NCBI RefSeq assembly: GCF_910591885.1
Contig: NC_063283.1
Location: 6,805,001 to 6,869,000 of the forward strand
Reading direction: 5' to 3'
DNA: 64,000 nt
Source: Bombus terrestris
Lineage: Eukaryota > Arthropoda > Insecta > Hymenoptera > Apidae
Part shown: piece after piece, positions 51,840 to 64,000 of the stretch
Position numbering within the stretch: position 1 is the stretch's first letter
Layout: every line of letters begins with the position of its first letter
Translations under genes and position numbers: made by a program
The notes under the pieces: generated by a model
What the model was told of the DNA's origin: nothing
Seen by the model: the letters and a program-made list of their open reading frames with translations, nothing else
Databases searched by the model: none

Positions 51840-52460
51840 ATTATCGCGCAGGAGGTCTCTCAAGCAGAGCTCTATTTCGCCACGTGTAAAAGAATACTTG
51901 GAACTAGACGAAGTGAAGAGGATCAATAAAAATCGAGTTCAACAGCATTTTAAGAGTCAGGTTGATCGCAGCGTGACCGGAAAAGCCTACGCGCGCGCGA
52001 GCTCGTCTTTTACACAGGGGGACCTGCGCCCGTGCATAAATCTCGAAGAACGCGGGCTCTCTGGGTGCGTTCCTCTTCGAGACAGGCGCACGTGCGTTCG
52101 CACGCGTGTATGGCCGGGATGAGACCTCCGCGGACAACGGCGGCGGAGCCCACGAGAAACAGGCGATCCTTGGAGAAAGGGGCAGCGCTGCGACGTAGGA
52201 GGGGAGTCCACGTGGAATATCCAGTGCAGCATGTAAAAGCCCGTTATGCTTGGGACGTGGTGTTAGCGTGGTGCATAGGCGCACATGCATTAGCATGGCG
52301 TACGCTATAAATAGATGTAGCAGACCGCAGATCCTAGCCATTCCGCCGCCTCCTCCGCCTTCCCTCGCGTATCAGAATGCACTTGGTAGTCGCGAGCCTC
52401 CGTACACCCTGGCACTGTTCGAGTTTCTGCAAAAGAGACGTCGCTGATTGTGCAAGGAGC
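51840..52460. promoter_or_regulatory. CpG island with TATA-type promoter candidate
   Basis: This is a strongly CpG-rich block. At its right side TATAAATAG (52306-52314) is followed by CCATTCC, an initiator match with A at 52340, 34 bases downstream of the first T. Overlapping open frames of 60-145 codons on both strands match no family. It could be the promoter of a plus-strand gene continuing to the right, but I could not find that gene. Confidence 0.25.
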
Positions 52461-55400
52461 ATTCTTTTTATATGTTCTCTGTAGAATAAAAGATCGAAGG
52501 TATTGTGTGTGTATGTATGCTGTCTATCGGTTTCAGATGATCGGTTGGTGCGTATTTCTCTACGAATACGGAGTTATGGGAACGTGGAAATCGGCAGCTG
52601 GATAATAAGTTTAGGTTTTATTAAATCGAGACGTTCAATGTTTCAATGGCGAGCTGAGAAAGAAATAATTTTTGCTAGTTGTTTGGGAATGAACAGAATG
52701 ATCTTGTAAATGGGATTCTGTTCAAAGGAGAACCAACTTGAATAATACACTGAGAAATTAATAAGCACTACTTGTATTACTGGAACTACAATAGTAGATT
52801 TAGATATTTTATCTTTGTAATTGTTAAGAATGTACAGAAAAGCGTTCTTGACAATGTTAATATTCATTTTTATTAATATATGAAGGATTATACGTATAAT
52901 ATTACAATAAAAATATGATTATTAAATATCAAAGTTCTGAAACTCAAAGCCACAAAAATTAATAAGGAAGAAAGAAACAAGAATAATAAAAGTGACTGTA
53001 TCTAAGATTCCAGTGTTGACATTATCTACACTCTTGATTTACGTCCATAACTACTTATAGCAGTGCTAAATTCAAGGTATCAAGATGTATCTAATTGACC
53101 CAGATATCCAAATCCTGTTAAGTCTTTTAAAATAGTATCATTTTCCACTGATTAAATCTGAAATATCATACATATATACTGTTTATTACCGATTTACTAT
53201 TCCAACTGTCCAAATAGTAGAACAACTTCGACCGAAGTAAATAAAATTGCTAAAAATTGCAATCATGCTTCTAGAAAGATAACAGCGACGTTTCTTCTTG
53301 ATTCGATCGTCGTCACGCGTCCTCCCGCGATGGTAGCAATGTAACTGGAATCGAAAAGGCAATCAGTGATCGCCGATACACGCGACAAAAGTTAAACAGT
53401 AGCCACGTTCGGTCGACTGGTTACAACCGGATCAAAGGAAAATGAAAAATGACGAAACGAATGAGGAAGAGAGATAGAGAGGAAAAAGGAGGAAATACCT
53501 GGGCCTCCTGAACTGGCTGTCCAGTCGTAACACCTGCTGGCCGTGTCGTAACTTGTCTGACATCCTCATTGCCGAAAACAGAAGCTGCCTGTGTCTGGAT
53601 CGGCCGGTATACCGGTATCTCATAACGGCCTGTGCCACGAAAATGGTGTTTTAAATCGCACGCTGGCGTCATATCGGCGCCTTATTAACGTTGGCGACAG
53701 GTCCACTCTGCTGGCTCATGCCAGATCTCTTGGTAACCGCACAGGAAGTATAGATTCGCCAAACCAGCTACCATCATTCTCTCGATATATCCGCGTTGCG
53801 TATAAAGAACATTTATTAAAACAAAATTTCAGTTAAAACCCAATTAAGCGAATTTCTGTCGGTCGAGATTAATACAATGGCGATTGCATACTTATGTACA
53901 GTTAGCAAGATTAAATTTTATTTGTTGTGTATTTATACGATGCATAAATAGTTATGCGAGTAACCAATCGCGTGTTTCATGAATTTATAGTCGTGATGGG
54001 ACAGGGTTAAGAGGATTAATTTGGGGTTTATTAATTTACGATATCTTATCGGAGAATTTACATTCTCTCAAGTTTCCTTAACTCACGTTTCTTACTACTC
54101 ACGATGTTGCAATGCTTTACGTTCTTAATTATAATATTCTAGTACGATACGAGGGATATTATTAGTAGTATAAAAAGTATTTCTAAACCATTGTATTTAT
54201 TGTAATATTTACATGGTGATTAATTAGACTTGAGTATGTCATATTTCGTATCATTTAGTGGTACCTGTACACGACTATGAAAATTTGATACTGTGAAAGT
54301 GAAACATAAAATCTGACTAGTAAAAGATTCTAAAACTCGTTAGAAAATAAAAGCGTAATCCTTTCTTTAACCACTGTATATATAGAATTATGTTTTAAAA
54401 TTGTAATAAAATTGTGTTATCGATTCTTATTCTCATTCAAATGTTACCATATATTGACCTTATTATATTAGCCTATAATTACTGAACAAAGTTCATAAAC
54501 AATGTCAGCAGAAACTGCAACATATTCCTAACATTTCTCTGTTATTCGAAAAAAAGGCTGCAATGAAAAGAAAACCGGAAAAAGCTCGCGAAAGAAGTTA
54601 CGTTATTCACGCAAGATGCTAAACGATCGATTGCTGGGAAAAAGAAATGAAAATCGCATTAGGTAATCCAGTTAACCACTATCCGCGACAAGATCGATAC
54701 TTCATGCAGCATGTAAATTAACAGTTCTAGATTCATGATTCGTGTCGAGCCACCTGTAATTTGCACGTAATGCTATACATTAACACTTTAACATACAATG
54801 CAGTCGAACGCGCGGCTGTATTGCGTTTGCTGCATGGAAACGCGCCTTGCTGTTGGCAATACCGCGGATATCTCTGCCGTGCGCGTACCTTTCGATTAGG
54901 CGTCCGCTGTAAATGAACTATACCAGTTAAAAAGTCAAATAATATCTTTAGTAACACCTGACACCATAAATAAGATTTAAATTTCAGCTACGAACGACAG
55001 GATAACTTTTGCCCGGAGACACGCGAATAGCCGTAGCAAATGTGTTGATCGACGAATGATTAATGGCTTTTTGCGTAAGTTCGGATTATTCAATCATTTT
55101 TAACAGCTATTTTGATATTGTGAAAACGACGAGATTTTTTAATGGAAAAACTTATCGGCGTATATTTTCAATTATTGTTATAGTTTCGATTATTGTACAA
55201 TTTTATCGTGTTCCTAGTAGCGTGATTTAATGTTAACGATGTGAGATTGTGTTTTTACATAATCTATACTTTGCTTCTGCGTGTATAAAGTTAGTTACGT
55301 GGCAGGACAATAGAAAAATGGGGAAAGATTGTGTAAAAGCGTAACGATTCAAAGATCCTAAGCAAATATATTGTTCAATTTCAATCAAAAAGAATGACGA

Positions 55401-56200
55401 CAGAATAAAAATGTTAAATAGTACTACTTTACCAGGTACCAAAACTCGTTAATTATAATATTGTCTTCAAGAACCCAAGAATACGTTTAATCATTATGTT
55501 TAATTATTCTTCTAAGTTGCGAAAGTAACAAAGATATCAACTGTGACCAAGGTTAAACGAAATATCTTATGCACAAACCATATTCCACATCTGTAAACGA
55601 AACAGTTTAGTACGCATTTCCCCGACTCTTAGTCAAACGATGCAGAAACAGCTAATTCCGACACTGTGCAGCACAAAACAAGCCATAATCCAAAGTAAGC
55701 GCCAACAATGTACAAGAACGACTCACTAAATTGCATTTAATAATATCCGCTGTGTCTACGACGCCATTGCCAACAAGAAAAACGCCTCTCAAAGAATCCT
55801 ACCAGCGAGTGGGGTCCAAGGCGGATGAGCATTCCGCCGCGTCAGCTAATAATAAGTCGAAAAATCCGCGAGCCTGCACGACGCGTCTCGCGTTGATAAT
55901 AATGTCTCGTTCTTAACAACCCTTCGAGCGTTTCGACGATCGATTAAATTAGCTTGTTTGGCCCGTTAGTGTGTCCGAGAAATCCGTACACCGAACTGTT
56001 ACGTATGTTATCGGTGTACGAAGCGTAAATACCGGATAAATGCCGAATTCCACGCTGCGTTTATCCCCTGGTTGCGTTCGTTCTTTTAATCCTCTGGTGG
56101 AATGATGCGTCGTTTCACTCGAAGGCACGGTAAGATCGTTTTATACGACGAAATCGGAATAAAGGGGGCGGGAACGAGGCGTTATGCCGATTTATTTCAA
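52461..56200. other. Non-coding AT-rich stretch
   Basis: Nothing recognisable apart from moderately CpG-rich patches near 53.28-53.65, 54.76-54.92, 55.73-55.9 and 55.98-56.2 kb. Confidence 0.5.
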
Positions 56201-56720
56201 TAACCAGCCATATAGCAGGCGCTTAGAGGCTAAGACCGAGGCCAGGGTCGCGTCGTGATGCGGCGAGTGGTCGCATGAACCGGGCAAGGCCACCTAGAAG
56301 AGCAGCCTGGTGTTCGGAGGGCCTCAAGGTCAGCGATGGTATCGAACGGTGACGGAGGAACGGAGAGAAGAGAGGCGAAGAGTGGCACGTTGCATAATTG
56401 CGTCACGTTGTCCAGGAATCAGTGCTCCGGACGTGCACGCCGCCGGGAGTTTTGCAAAAACTGCCGGCAAACTGGATTCCAAAGCGACACACCGGGCGTA
56501 CGCGCGCGCCAGCAAGAGATCTCCGCTGCACGCGCGCCACCACGCTTTTATTTATACGATCGCGAGACCGCGTTTATTTTGCGCGTGCATCCAACGTTCC
56601 CTCCCCTCACCGTTCTTTGCGGTCGGCCTTGCGCGCGCTGCCACCCAAACTAACCTTCTTTCCTTCTTTTCGCTTCGTCGCTTGTCTTTTGTTCGAATTT
56701 TAACCCCGTTGCGCTAAACT
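56200..56720. other. CpG island
   Basis: This dense CG-rich block has several overlapping open frames (up to 135 codons on plus), none with recognisable domains. Open frames on several frames at once point to base composition rather than coding. Confidence 0.45.
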
Positions 56721-56992
56721 TAATTTCGTTCTCTATAATACTCGTCGGTGTGACTTGCGAATACGCTCGCGAAGTTTTGAGGAAATCAGGACATCACGAG
56801 ATATTATTTTTCCCACCGAAACTAACCTCTTTCTTCCCCTTTTGCCTTAACCTTTGTTTCTTCTTTGTACCTTGCCTTTAATTTCGGTAATTTGCATTTA
56901 ATTCTCTGTAATTTGTATATATGATCATATAGTTCGCGTATAAGCTCGCGCGGATTTAAGAAAATACATTATTACATACGGAGATATTGCTT
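56646..56992 (+). repeat. Diverged tandem duplication, period about 174 bp
   Basis: AACTAACCTTCTTTC (about 56647) and AACTAACCTCTTTCT (about 56820) begin two copies. Both continue through TTTGTTC/TTTGTTTC, TAATTTC, a GCTCGCG block and a final GAGATATT. Confidence 0.7.
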
Positions 56993-56999
56993 TTGAAAG

Positions 57000-57495
57000 A
57001 CTCTATAGGTCCGTAAACGTTCGTTCGTACGTTGTTCTTCTTGTCACGTTTGTATGCTTTTCTGCAGACGGATTTAGGCAGAATCAAAGCAAAACTTGCT
57101 GGTAATAGCGGAAAGGGCCATAACAAAGTAAGGATAAGAGATCGTTTGGTTTTTCCCATAATCTCACTTATTCTTGTGCATTCTATTTTCGCACGTTTGA
57201 ATTGCTGTAGTTTTAGTATCTGTAGTCTGTAGCGTGGTAGCTGCATCAATGTTTCGCTACACGTAAATTTGGATAGATCTACTGAAAACTTTCCACTAGT
57301 AGCGAGAGAAATTACAAGAAAGTGGAAGAATTTGAATTTCAGACCTTTGTTTTGGAGGGCGCTGTAGTTTCTCCTGTATAAACGCTCGGCGCTGTTCTTG
57401 TCGCGTTTATACGCTTTCCTGTCTGTGAACTTACGCAGGATCACGCATAAAACTTTCCTTTTAATAGCGGAAGAAGCTGTAACATAGTAATGACA
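57000..57495 (+). repeat. Diverged tandem duplication, period about 380 bp
   Basis: GTTGTTCTTCTTGTCACGTT (about 57030) and GCTGTTCTTGTCGCGTT (about 57389) begin copies. Both share GTATGCTTTTCTG/ATACGCTTTCCTG and AATAGCGGAA near their ends. A 189-codon minus-strand open frame spans both copies, so its two halves show the same RKAYKRDKN-type peptide. Confidence 0.75.
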
Positions 57496-60400
57496 ACGTT
57501 GTAACACACTCTCCTTGCGCGTCACTGTATATTTACTGATATGTATATGTGTTACTCATTACACTAGACTATGTAGACTATGCAACATACAAATTTAAAA
57601 AAATATAAAAACCTAAGAGGTCTCTTATTATCGTGTAAAATGAGATTAAAAAAAGAAGAAACAAATGATCACTATTTTTCTATAATGCTATAGTTTCGTT
57701 CCTGCTTTCGTATGTTTTCCCATGTGATTTTACATAAAACTTTTGTCTGTAAGATTGGTAGAATTAATAAAATTTCTAGCATCGCTATTTCTGCACAGTA
57801 CACTATTTCGTTTGAAAGTTCGTAACAAAATGAATCAATCCTATTGAATTGAAACGCGTTACTTTTGAATCAGTTTTATTTGCAAAAACAATTACTTCCT
57901 TCGTCTTCCACTCGTACGCTGTTCTATCGACAATTTTTAACAAGTACAATTCTCAATGAAATTCTTTTCTGCTATATCTGCAGAACACTTAGAAAATTGT
58001 CAAGGCTACCGCAAAAGTACAAATAACATTGATTTTAACTTAACACTTGATATTATAGTATCTAATTATCACGCGTCTAGATCATGTATATTCGTGAACC
58101 TAATTGGACTAGTCGTGTCATCCACCATCTAATATGACTTTGCCTCACATGTGTCTTCTACACAGAAACGCGTGTATCCGAGACGTGTTTCGTAAATCAC
58201 TAAAGAATATGAAAATTATACAGAGAAAGAAATTTAAATCAATCGCTAAATATTCTATCTATACGGATGACTTCTTTCCAGCGTTGCACGGTATAAACAC
58301 CGTTATTGAACGATCCTGTAGGCTGAGCAGCGTTCGCCCGGTTCTGCACTCAGTTCGTACACGCGTTCCTGCGTGCAAGTTCGCGTCTACGCTCGCGAGG
58401 AAGATGCACGATAACTATCCACAGCCGGTCCGTTCGTCGTTCATCAATCGACCGCCGCCGCCCGGATGGCATTCCAATTACAGGCGATCACGATTCCGCT
58501 TCGTCGTCATCCTAGTTTCGCGGGAATCGTACGGCGGCGTGTAAAGCGAATGATCGATTTTTTTCCCTTCCTTTTTTTATTTTTTCGTCTTTTCAGAAAC
58601 GTCCGTTGCTATCATACGAACAAACGAGCAAAACGATGGCTTTCGTTATGTGGAGCAGGAGGAATCGACGTGTGATTTTATTGGCCCCTCTCCGCTGTTC
58701 GCGTGACACGTCTTGCAGCCTGACTTGGTGCGCTCGATTTGCGCTCTTTTTTTCGCGAGGAGGAGAGAAGATGCGGATGTTTTATTCGGTAATTTAATTA
58801 CCGTGATTTTTTTCACGGCAAACCGGCTCCCGTGGGCAGCATGCAAAAAAGTATGTTAATTATAGTTGACGATTCCTTGCGGGGACGAATCGCGATCGCT
58901 AGAAGACGCGAGAGGACTCGAGAGAAGGCACGAGAATCTGCAAACACGCGCGTTTACGATTCATGCCTCGTTTTGTTTCGTTGTTCGTGGTATTTTATGG
59001 AGTTTGGTTTGGTTGATTGATTAGCTCGGATGTTTATTAGCGAGATATAAATTGATTGTAGTTTGGATTTAGATTAAGTTGCTTCATAAATTTGTTCGGT
59101 TTCTACTTTGTATCGAACGTAAGTCGTAAAATTAGAGTACATATTTATGCAATTTATTATTGCAGGTTAACGTCGTAATGGCATTCAGATTTTACAGTTT
59201 GCTTAATAAACTTGTTATTAACACGAGAGTTATTTTATACAATATAAAAAAAATGCTGTTTTCACTAGAAAGTAATAGTACTACTTTTATCTCATGGAAA
59301 GAAGTTTAACGTTAATTTCGATTGAAAATAAAAGCACATTCAATGTATCAACGTAGATTATATTATATAGTTTAACGCAGTAACATAAATTTAACTTACG
59401 AAGTTTAACGCGGTAAGAGTTTGAAAATCCTCGTAATTGACGCATTCGACGCCTGTTCTACGTTATTTCGCGACTTGGATTTTATTTTTGAACGATGATA
59501 CGCAGTTTTCATTCAACCACAGTGGTCAGAGGGTCTGTCTAAACTTCATTTTATGACTGACCTCGCTAAACAAAAATGCAGCCTGTGTACTTCCCGTAAA
59601 CATTTACGCGAGTCTCGTAATAAAATGGTTGAATTTAGTACAATGCCTAAAACGCTGTTATGAAAGAAAATATACGTAAAGATGAATGTGAATTGGAAAG
59701 ATTCGTTGAATTAAAAAACTACCATATATACTCCATGTAGATTAATGCCATCAAAACTTACAGAAACTTTGATTTTTTCAGCAGATAGGAAAATTCATCT
59801 ATAAGCTGAGAGTTTTGTATAACAATTTAGGGACAACGAGATCGAAAAATAGGATTTCTCTATACATTGCATAACATTTGTATTTTCCAAAAGGTAATAA
59901 ATCAATGAAACAGACAAGTTGAGAATCTTGCAGTTAATTTGAAATGGACGAGATCGAAGGTGAAACTCGTTTAAAAGAATCTAATGACAATAAATTATTG
60001 CCGTTGATTTACCACTATAATTGATCACTATAACTGCATAATATACTGCGTATATGCGTAATATACATTAATAACATAATTATGACATCACGAATATCAC
60101 ATTAATGCACGTTTCTAATCATTCCCATGAAATAAGTTTCTAGATGAAATTAGAAAACTCAGAATGTCAATCCTATAATTTAAATCTTAATTCAATCGCA
60201 AGGTCGAAGGTGTGAGTGGATATTAAATATTAATACGGAAAATTGTTTTGAAATGCACGAGCGTCACGCACGGCGCGCGACTTTTCGCGCGAAACCGATC
60301 TCGAAGATAGATCGTTGTTGGCGCCGGTTTTTGCGCTACGTTTCCTGGTGCGGTATACTCGTGGCTGTCGATCGTATACGTTCGAGCGATTAAACGATAG

Positions 60401-63400
60401 CAGCGATTAGGAGGCCGTGCGCATGCCTTCGCAACGGCTACCTACTATGAAATTATTAGCGCTGGCGCCAGTTATCTCGCCTCTCTCTTTCCACCTATTC
60501 GCCCGACTATCTATCTTTCTTAGCCTCCGTTTTTCTTCTTTCCTTTCTCTCTCGAGAGCGTCGAGAAAACGCCATCTGCGTCGCCCCCTCGTTTCACCCA
60601 CGTTTCTTTTCGCCTCTGGGAAACTGCGGAATTTCAGTAATTCCTGGAATTTTCCACTCTATGTCGCGCACAGACGAATATCTTTCCGCTGACATTTCAA
60701 ACAGATTTTAATTATTATTTTATAAGGTTAGTCAGTCCAGTCGGTGCAATATATTTTCGAGGAACATTTAAGCAGAGAAAAGTCTACTCGTCATCTTCTC
60801 AAATGGAATGGCATGTTAATTCTGTTATTGTTTCGCATTGAAAATTTCTCTTTTGGATTATGCATTAAATTCTATTTAAAGTTTCGTGGCGATAAATAAT
60901 GCAAAAATATTCTTATGACTAATTGTCTGCGTCAAGAATTATTTTATATTCAATAGTTAGATACGTAACATTTCGGATCATTTGCTTGGGATACGAAGGT
61001 GCATATAAATGTATCGACATGTACGTATTGTTAAAATAACACACAGAGTGAGCGATAAAAAGTATGCGAAAGTTACTGTATGAAATTAATTTGATTTAAA
61101 ATCCATCAAAATCTTCAATGAACTGATAGCGAGTAAAATTTAGAACGAAACCAACACCTTTTACAGAGATACTAACATCTTGAACAGAATGTTTCATATA
61201 TAACAGTATCATACTCTGATTTGTTAAGAAGAAAGCGCGACGACTAATCGAAATAATGAAGTTCCTCAATAAAAACCTCAATCTCTTTTTAATTTTTAAT
61301 TACCTACGCGTCTCTAATGCACAAAAATATGATGGTCATCAGGCTTTCAATACCTCGAAGCTGACAGCATTATTGATTCCCTTTCTGTTTCAAGCTCTAA
61401 CTTCATATTAAATTAGACGTCGTCGATGAAAGAAATTGGCGGGAATCGTGTAAAAAGCAACGAAAATCTCGTTTATCTTCGCAACGTTCATTAACTCCTC
61501 GTCGCAAAAACCCGTGATTGATCAATATTTTTTTTTTAGTCATAGTATTCATCTAACTTCCCTCCAATTATTTTTCAGGTCGTCGTTCGTAATTATACCA
61601 ACTTTCTATTTCTATCTTTCAATTACATCGCACTTAATACATCGAATCTATGAGTCAAGATTAAAATGTCTTCTAATTATTTTTTAATATAAAAAACACA
61701 TCAATGTTTCAATTTAATTCGTTTTCAATACGAGAGATTTTAATTGCCCAAAGTTTTCAGCGCTCGATATAAACCGAAAAGCATAAAGTTAAACTCTCAC
61801 GAGGGAGAGAAATTACGGTCAATTACAGCTTTTTATTTCGACGAGGAATAAAAAAAACTAATTATTATTAGTATAAATTAAAAAATTCATGATAATTAAG
61901 AAACGACAAATCTAAGTACAGATTCGAGGAAAAACCTTCGCGTTATACAACACTGCGTCTAATTACTACAAATTTCGCTAGCAATAAATCATCTTAACAA
62001 GCTCTGAATACGGACTTCCTCTTTAACGAACGAATAATCAAGCGAATAGCACAAAAACTTCTCCATGAGAACATCTTTAATATATCTTTTGCCAATGCTG
62101 GCAATCTAAACCGGTGGCCACGACACATGTTCAGCCTCCTAATTGCTTTGTGTCTCGGCTAATCCTCGACATGATTCTTCTCTGTAGAAAAATCAAACGC
62201 GACATACGTTCTGGAACCACTCTAAAGCAGAATTCTGATTAAAATTCTCTCAACCTTCGGTGAAAGTAATTACAAGAAGCACAAACGGACGCAATTAACG
62301 AAATCGCGGCACTTATAACGATCGATCGATTAATCGACATTGGTTTCTTTTCTTGGCTAGTCAGTGGGCATGAGAATCGTTTATTACCGACGCTGACGAA
62401 TTCGTAACCAAAATCGAACAAGATCGTTCGTGGAGTTGAACGTAGGAGCGCTTCATGAACAAAGGATCGGCTAAATTGTCTCGTTTCTTTTCCTTTTCTT
62501 CGTTTTGTCTTTTAACCAATCTCATTTTTTTTTTTCTTATTCGGACAACTTTCTCTAGTAATCGAACAATCACCAAGCTTGTCTTTCGTTGACTCCCACC
62601 GGTGAGTCGAGAAGCTACGAAAGGAAACAAATGAAACGATGAAAGTGAATTCGCAGCTGGTGATACGTTTATGCGAGCCGTATAACGAAATCAGAGTCAT
62701 GGTTTGACGTAATCGAGGTGAGATTCGAGAAATGAATCGGTTTCTTGTCCTTGCCAGATTTCTGATTTTTTCGGTCCTCCTGTCTTTTCGTGTATTGGAA
62801 ATTGCGCGAAAACGCGCAGTTTGATATCATTGGTGGAATATTCATAGAGATTTTTCACATTTCCTTTCAACTAATCGGACTGATTTTATGATATGAATTT
62901 AGAATATGGCTATTTCATGTGGTTTCCCTATTGCTTTTCTCGCATGGATGACATAAAGAAAGTTCGGCATAAATTCTTTAGGCTAACAGCCGGACATGGT
63001 GGCCAAGCTATGTCGCTATTTACCCTAATTATGATGAAATTTCCAATAACTTAAATTTACAGACACTGAGCAAAAGGAGAGTAATGTTTGACGTCTTACT
63101 CTTAAGTAAGATAATCAAGAGTATCATTCCCTGTTTTATATTTGCCAGTTCTCTCTTTATGTTCCTTCGCGATGTGTTAGAAATAATAATTTGTTCTATT
63201 CTAATCAACATCGCACGACTTATGGTTATTTTAATTGTTTCAATCGTGCGCTAAATCATATAAACTCCTTTCACGAGAAGATAGATCTATTTGGGCAAAC
63301 ATTAGTCTCCTGAAAACACTCGCTGGAATGTGTACTTTAAGTTGTTTAAGTATACATTTTCATATTTTTAACCTATATATATATGTGTGTGTGTATCTAT

Positions 63401-64000
63401 ATATATATTAATTATAATATACATTAAATTCATTAAATACATTAAATACAAAAGGTTTATTATTATTTTCTGTTTAAACGAATAAATGAATAAATAGATA
63501 AATAATTAATAAGAAGAGGAAAATATATTGTTCTATTAAAATTCAAGTATAAAATTATAATATATGTATTTAATATATAGATATTAAAATTATTAATTAT
63601 TATTTCATAAAAAATCTACTAAAATCTCCGGATACTTATGAACGATAGCTTACTCTGAAACACCAAAGAACAGAAGCTAAATAAAGATTTATTCATCCGT
63701 TAAAAATTCTAACGAACATTCTCCTTTCGGTATTTTATATATTTTCGCACGATATACGCGTTCTGCACATTTCTGCATTTTTAAACTAAACCATACATAG
63801 ATGCATAAAAATCTGCAGTCTAATCATCAACATCGTGTCCCATAACACGGTCTGGCGCCACGAACGAGTAGAAGGCTTGCAAATGTTCGCGATCTCCGCC
63901 ACTGATCCCTGGCTCCATCGTCGCCCCTGGCTCCAGCGTTTTAATTAACAATTACCCGTAACCTGTAATTACCGCGGACACGCGTATCCGTTTGGCGCGC
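57496..64000. other. Non-coding region at the right edge
   Basis: No gene is recognised. CpG islands lie near 58.3-58.55, 58.65-58.95 and 60.24-60.62 kb. A mixed TA/TG dinucleotide run lies near 63377-63410. The final 200 bases are CpG-rich with a short minus-strand open frame (63820-63918) that I cannot assign. Confidence 0.45.

Noticed and set aside
56956..57525. 189-codon minus-strand open frame as a gene
   Set aside because: No recognisable domain; it spans a tandem duplication and has no splice or promoter context. Reported only as a repeat-related curiosity.
58134..58544. 136-codon plus open frame in a CpG island
   Set aside because: No domain; overlaps other frames, as expected from GC-rich composition.
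63820..63918. 32-residue minus-strand open frame at the right edge
   Set aside because: Too short, unrecognised, and no clear acceptor; it may belong to a gene beyond the window but cannot be supported.
1..64000. Transposons, viral insertions, CRISPR arrays
   Set aside because: No transposase, reverse transcriptase or integrase frames, no long terminal repeats and no regularly spaced conserved repeats with unique spacers were seen.

Overview
This is eukaryotic nuclear DNA from an insect, most likely an aculeate hymenopteran such as a bee. It is AT-rich with scattered CpG-rich islands, has small exons bounded by GT/AG introns, and carries genes close to Drosophila and other insect orthologues. 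The bee assignment is an inference from base composition and gene similarity; nothing in the sequence proves the species.

Four genes can be supported. (1) The C-terminal three coding exons of neuralized (neur), plus strand, 26719-33906, encode most of NHR1, then NHR2 and a C-terminal C3HC4 RING. The N-terminal exon with the start codon was not found. A long presumed 3' UTR follows, to a poly(A) signal at 39108. (2) A complete five-exon alpha-tubulin, minus strand, 39572-42115, 447 residues. It is divergent: it has no Lys40 and no C-terminal Tyr. (3) tRNA-Ser(GCU), plus strand, 43234-43315. (4) A complete eight-exon Rsu1 (leucine-rich-repeat Ras suppressor protein, Drosophila icarus), minus strand, 44535-46337, 270 residues. 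Exon phases close exactly for genes 2 and 4. neur and the tubulin converge, with about 230 bp between their poly(A) signals.

Layout: 1-26.7 kb is non-coding (intergenic or the long 5' intron of neur) and holds CpG islands, a GAGA-rich island at 15.0-15.5 kb, an Inr+DPE promoter-like site at 24.53 kb, and several diverged tandem duplications. 26.7-39.1 kb is neur, 39.4-42.1 kb the tubulin, 42.1-44.5 kb intergenic with the tRNA and an inverted low-complexity array, and 44.5-46.4 kb Rsu1. 46.4-64 kb is non-coding as far as I can see, with a 9-bp minisatellite, a TTATAA cluster, CpG islands and a region of old tandem duplications.

The genes are not an operon and need not act together. neur is a Notch-pathway E3 ligase, the tubulin is cytoskeletal and Rsu1 belongs to the integrin adhesion complex. 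I found no intact transposon, CRISPR array or novel multi-gene system. The most interesting signals are the unusual alpha-tubulin, a conserved linker motif in Neuralized, promoter- and enhancer-like clusters upstream of neur, and a recurrent pattern of degenerate local tandem duplications.
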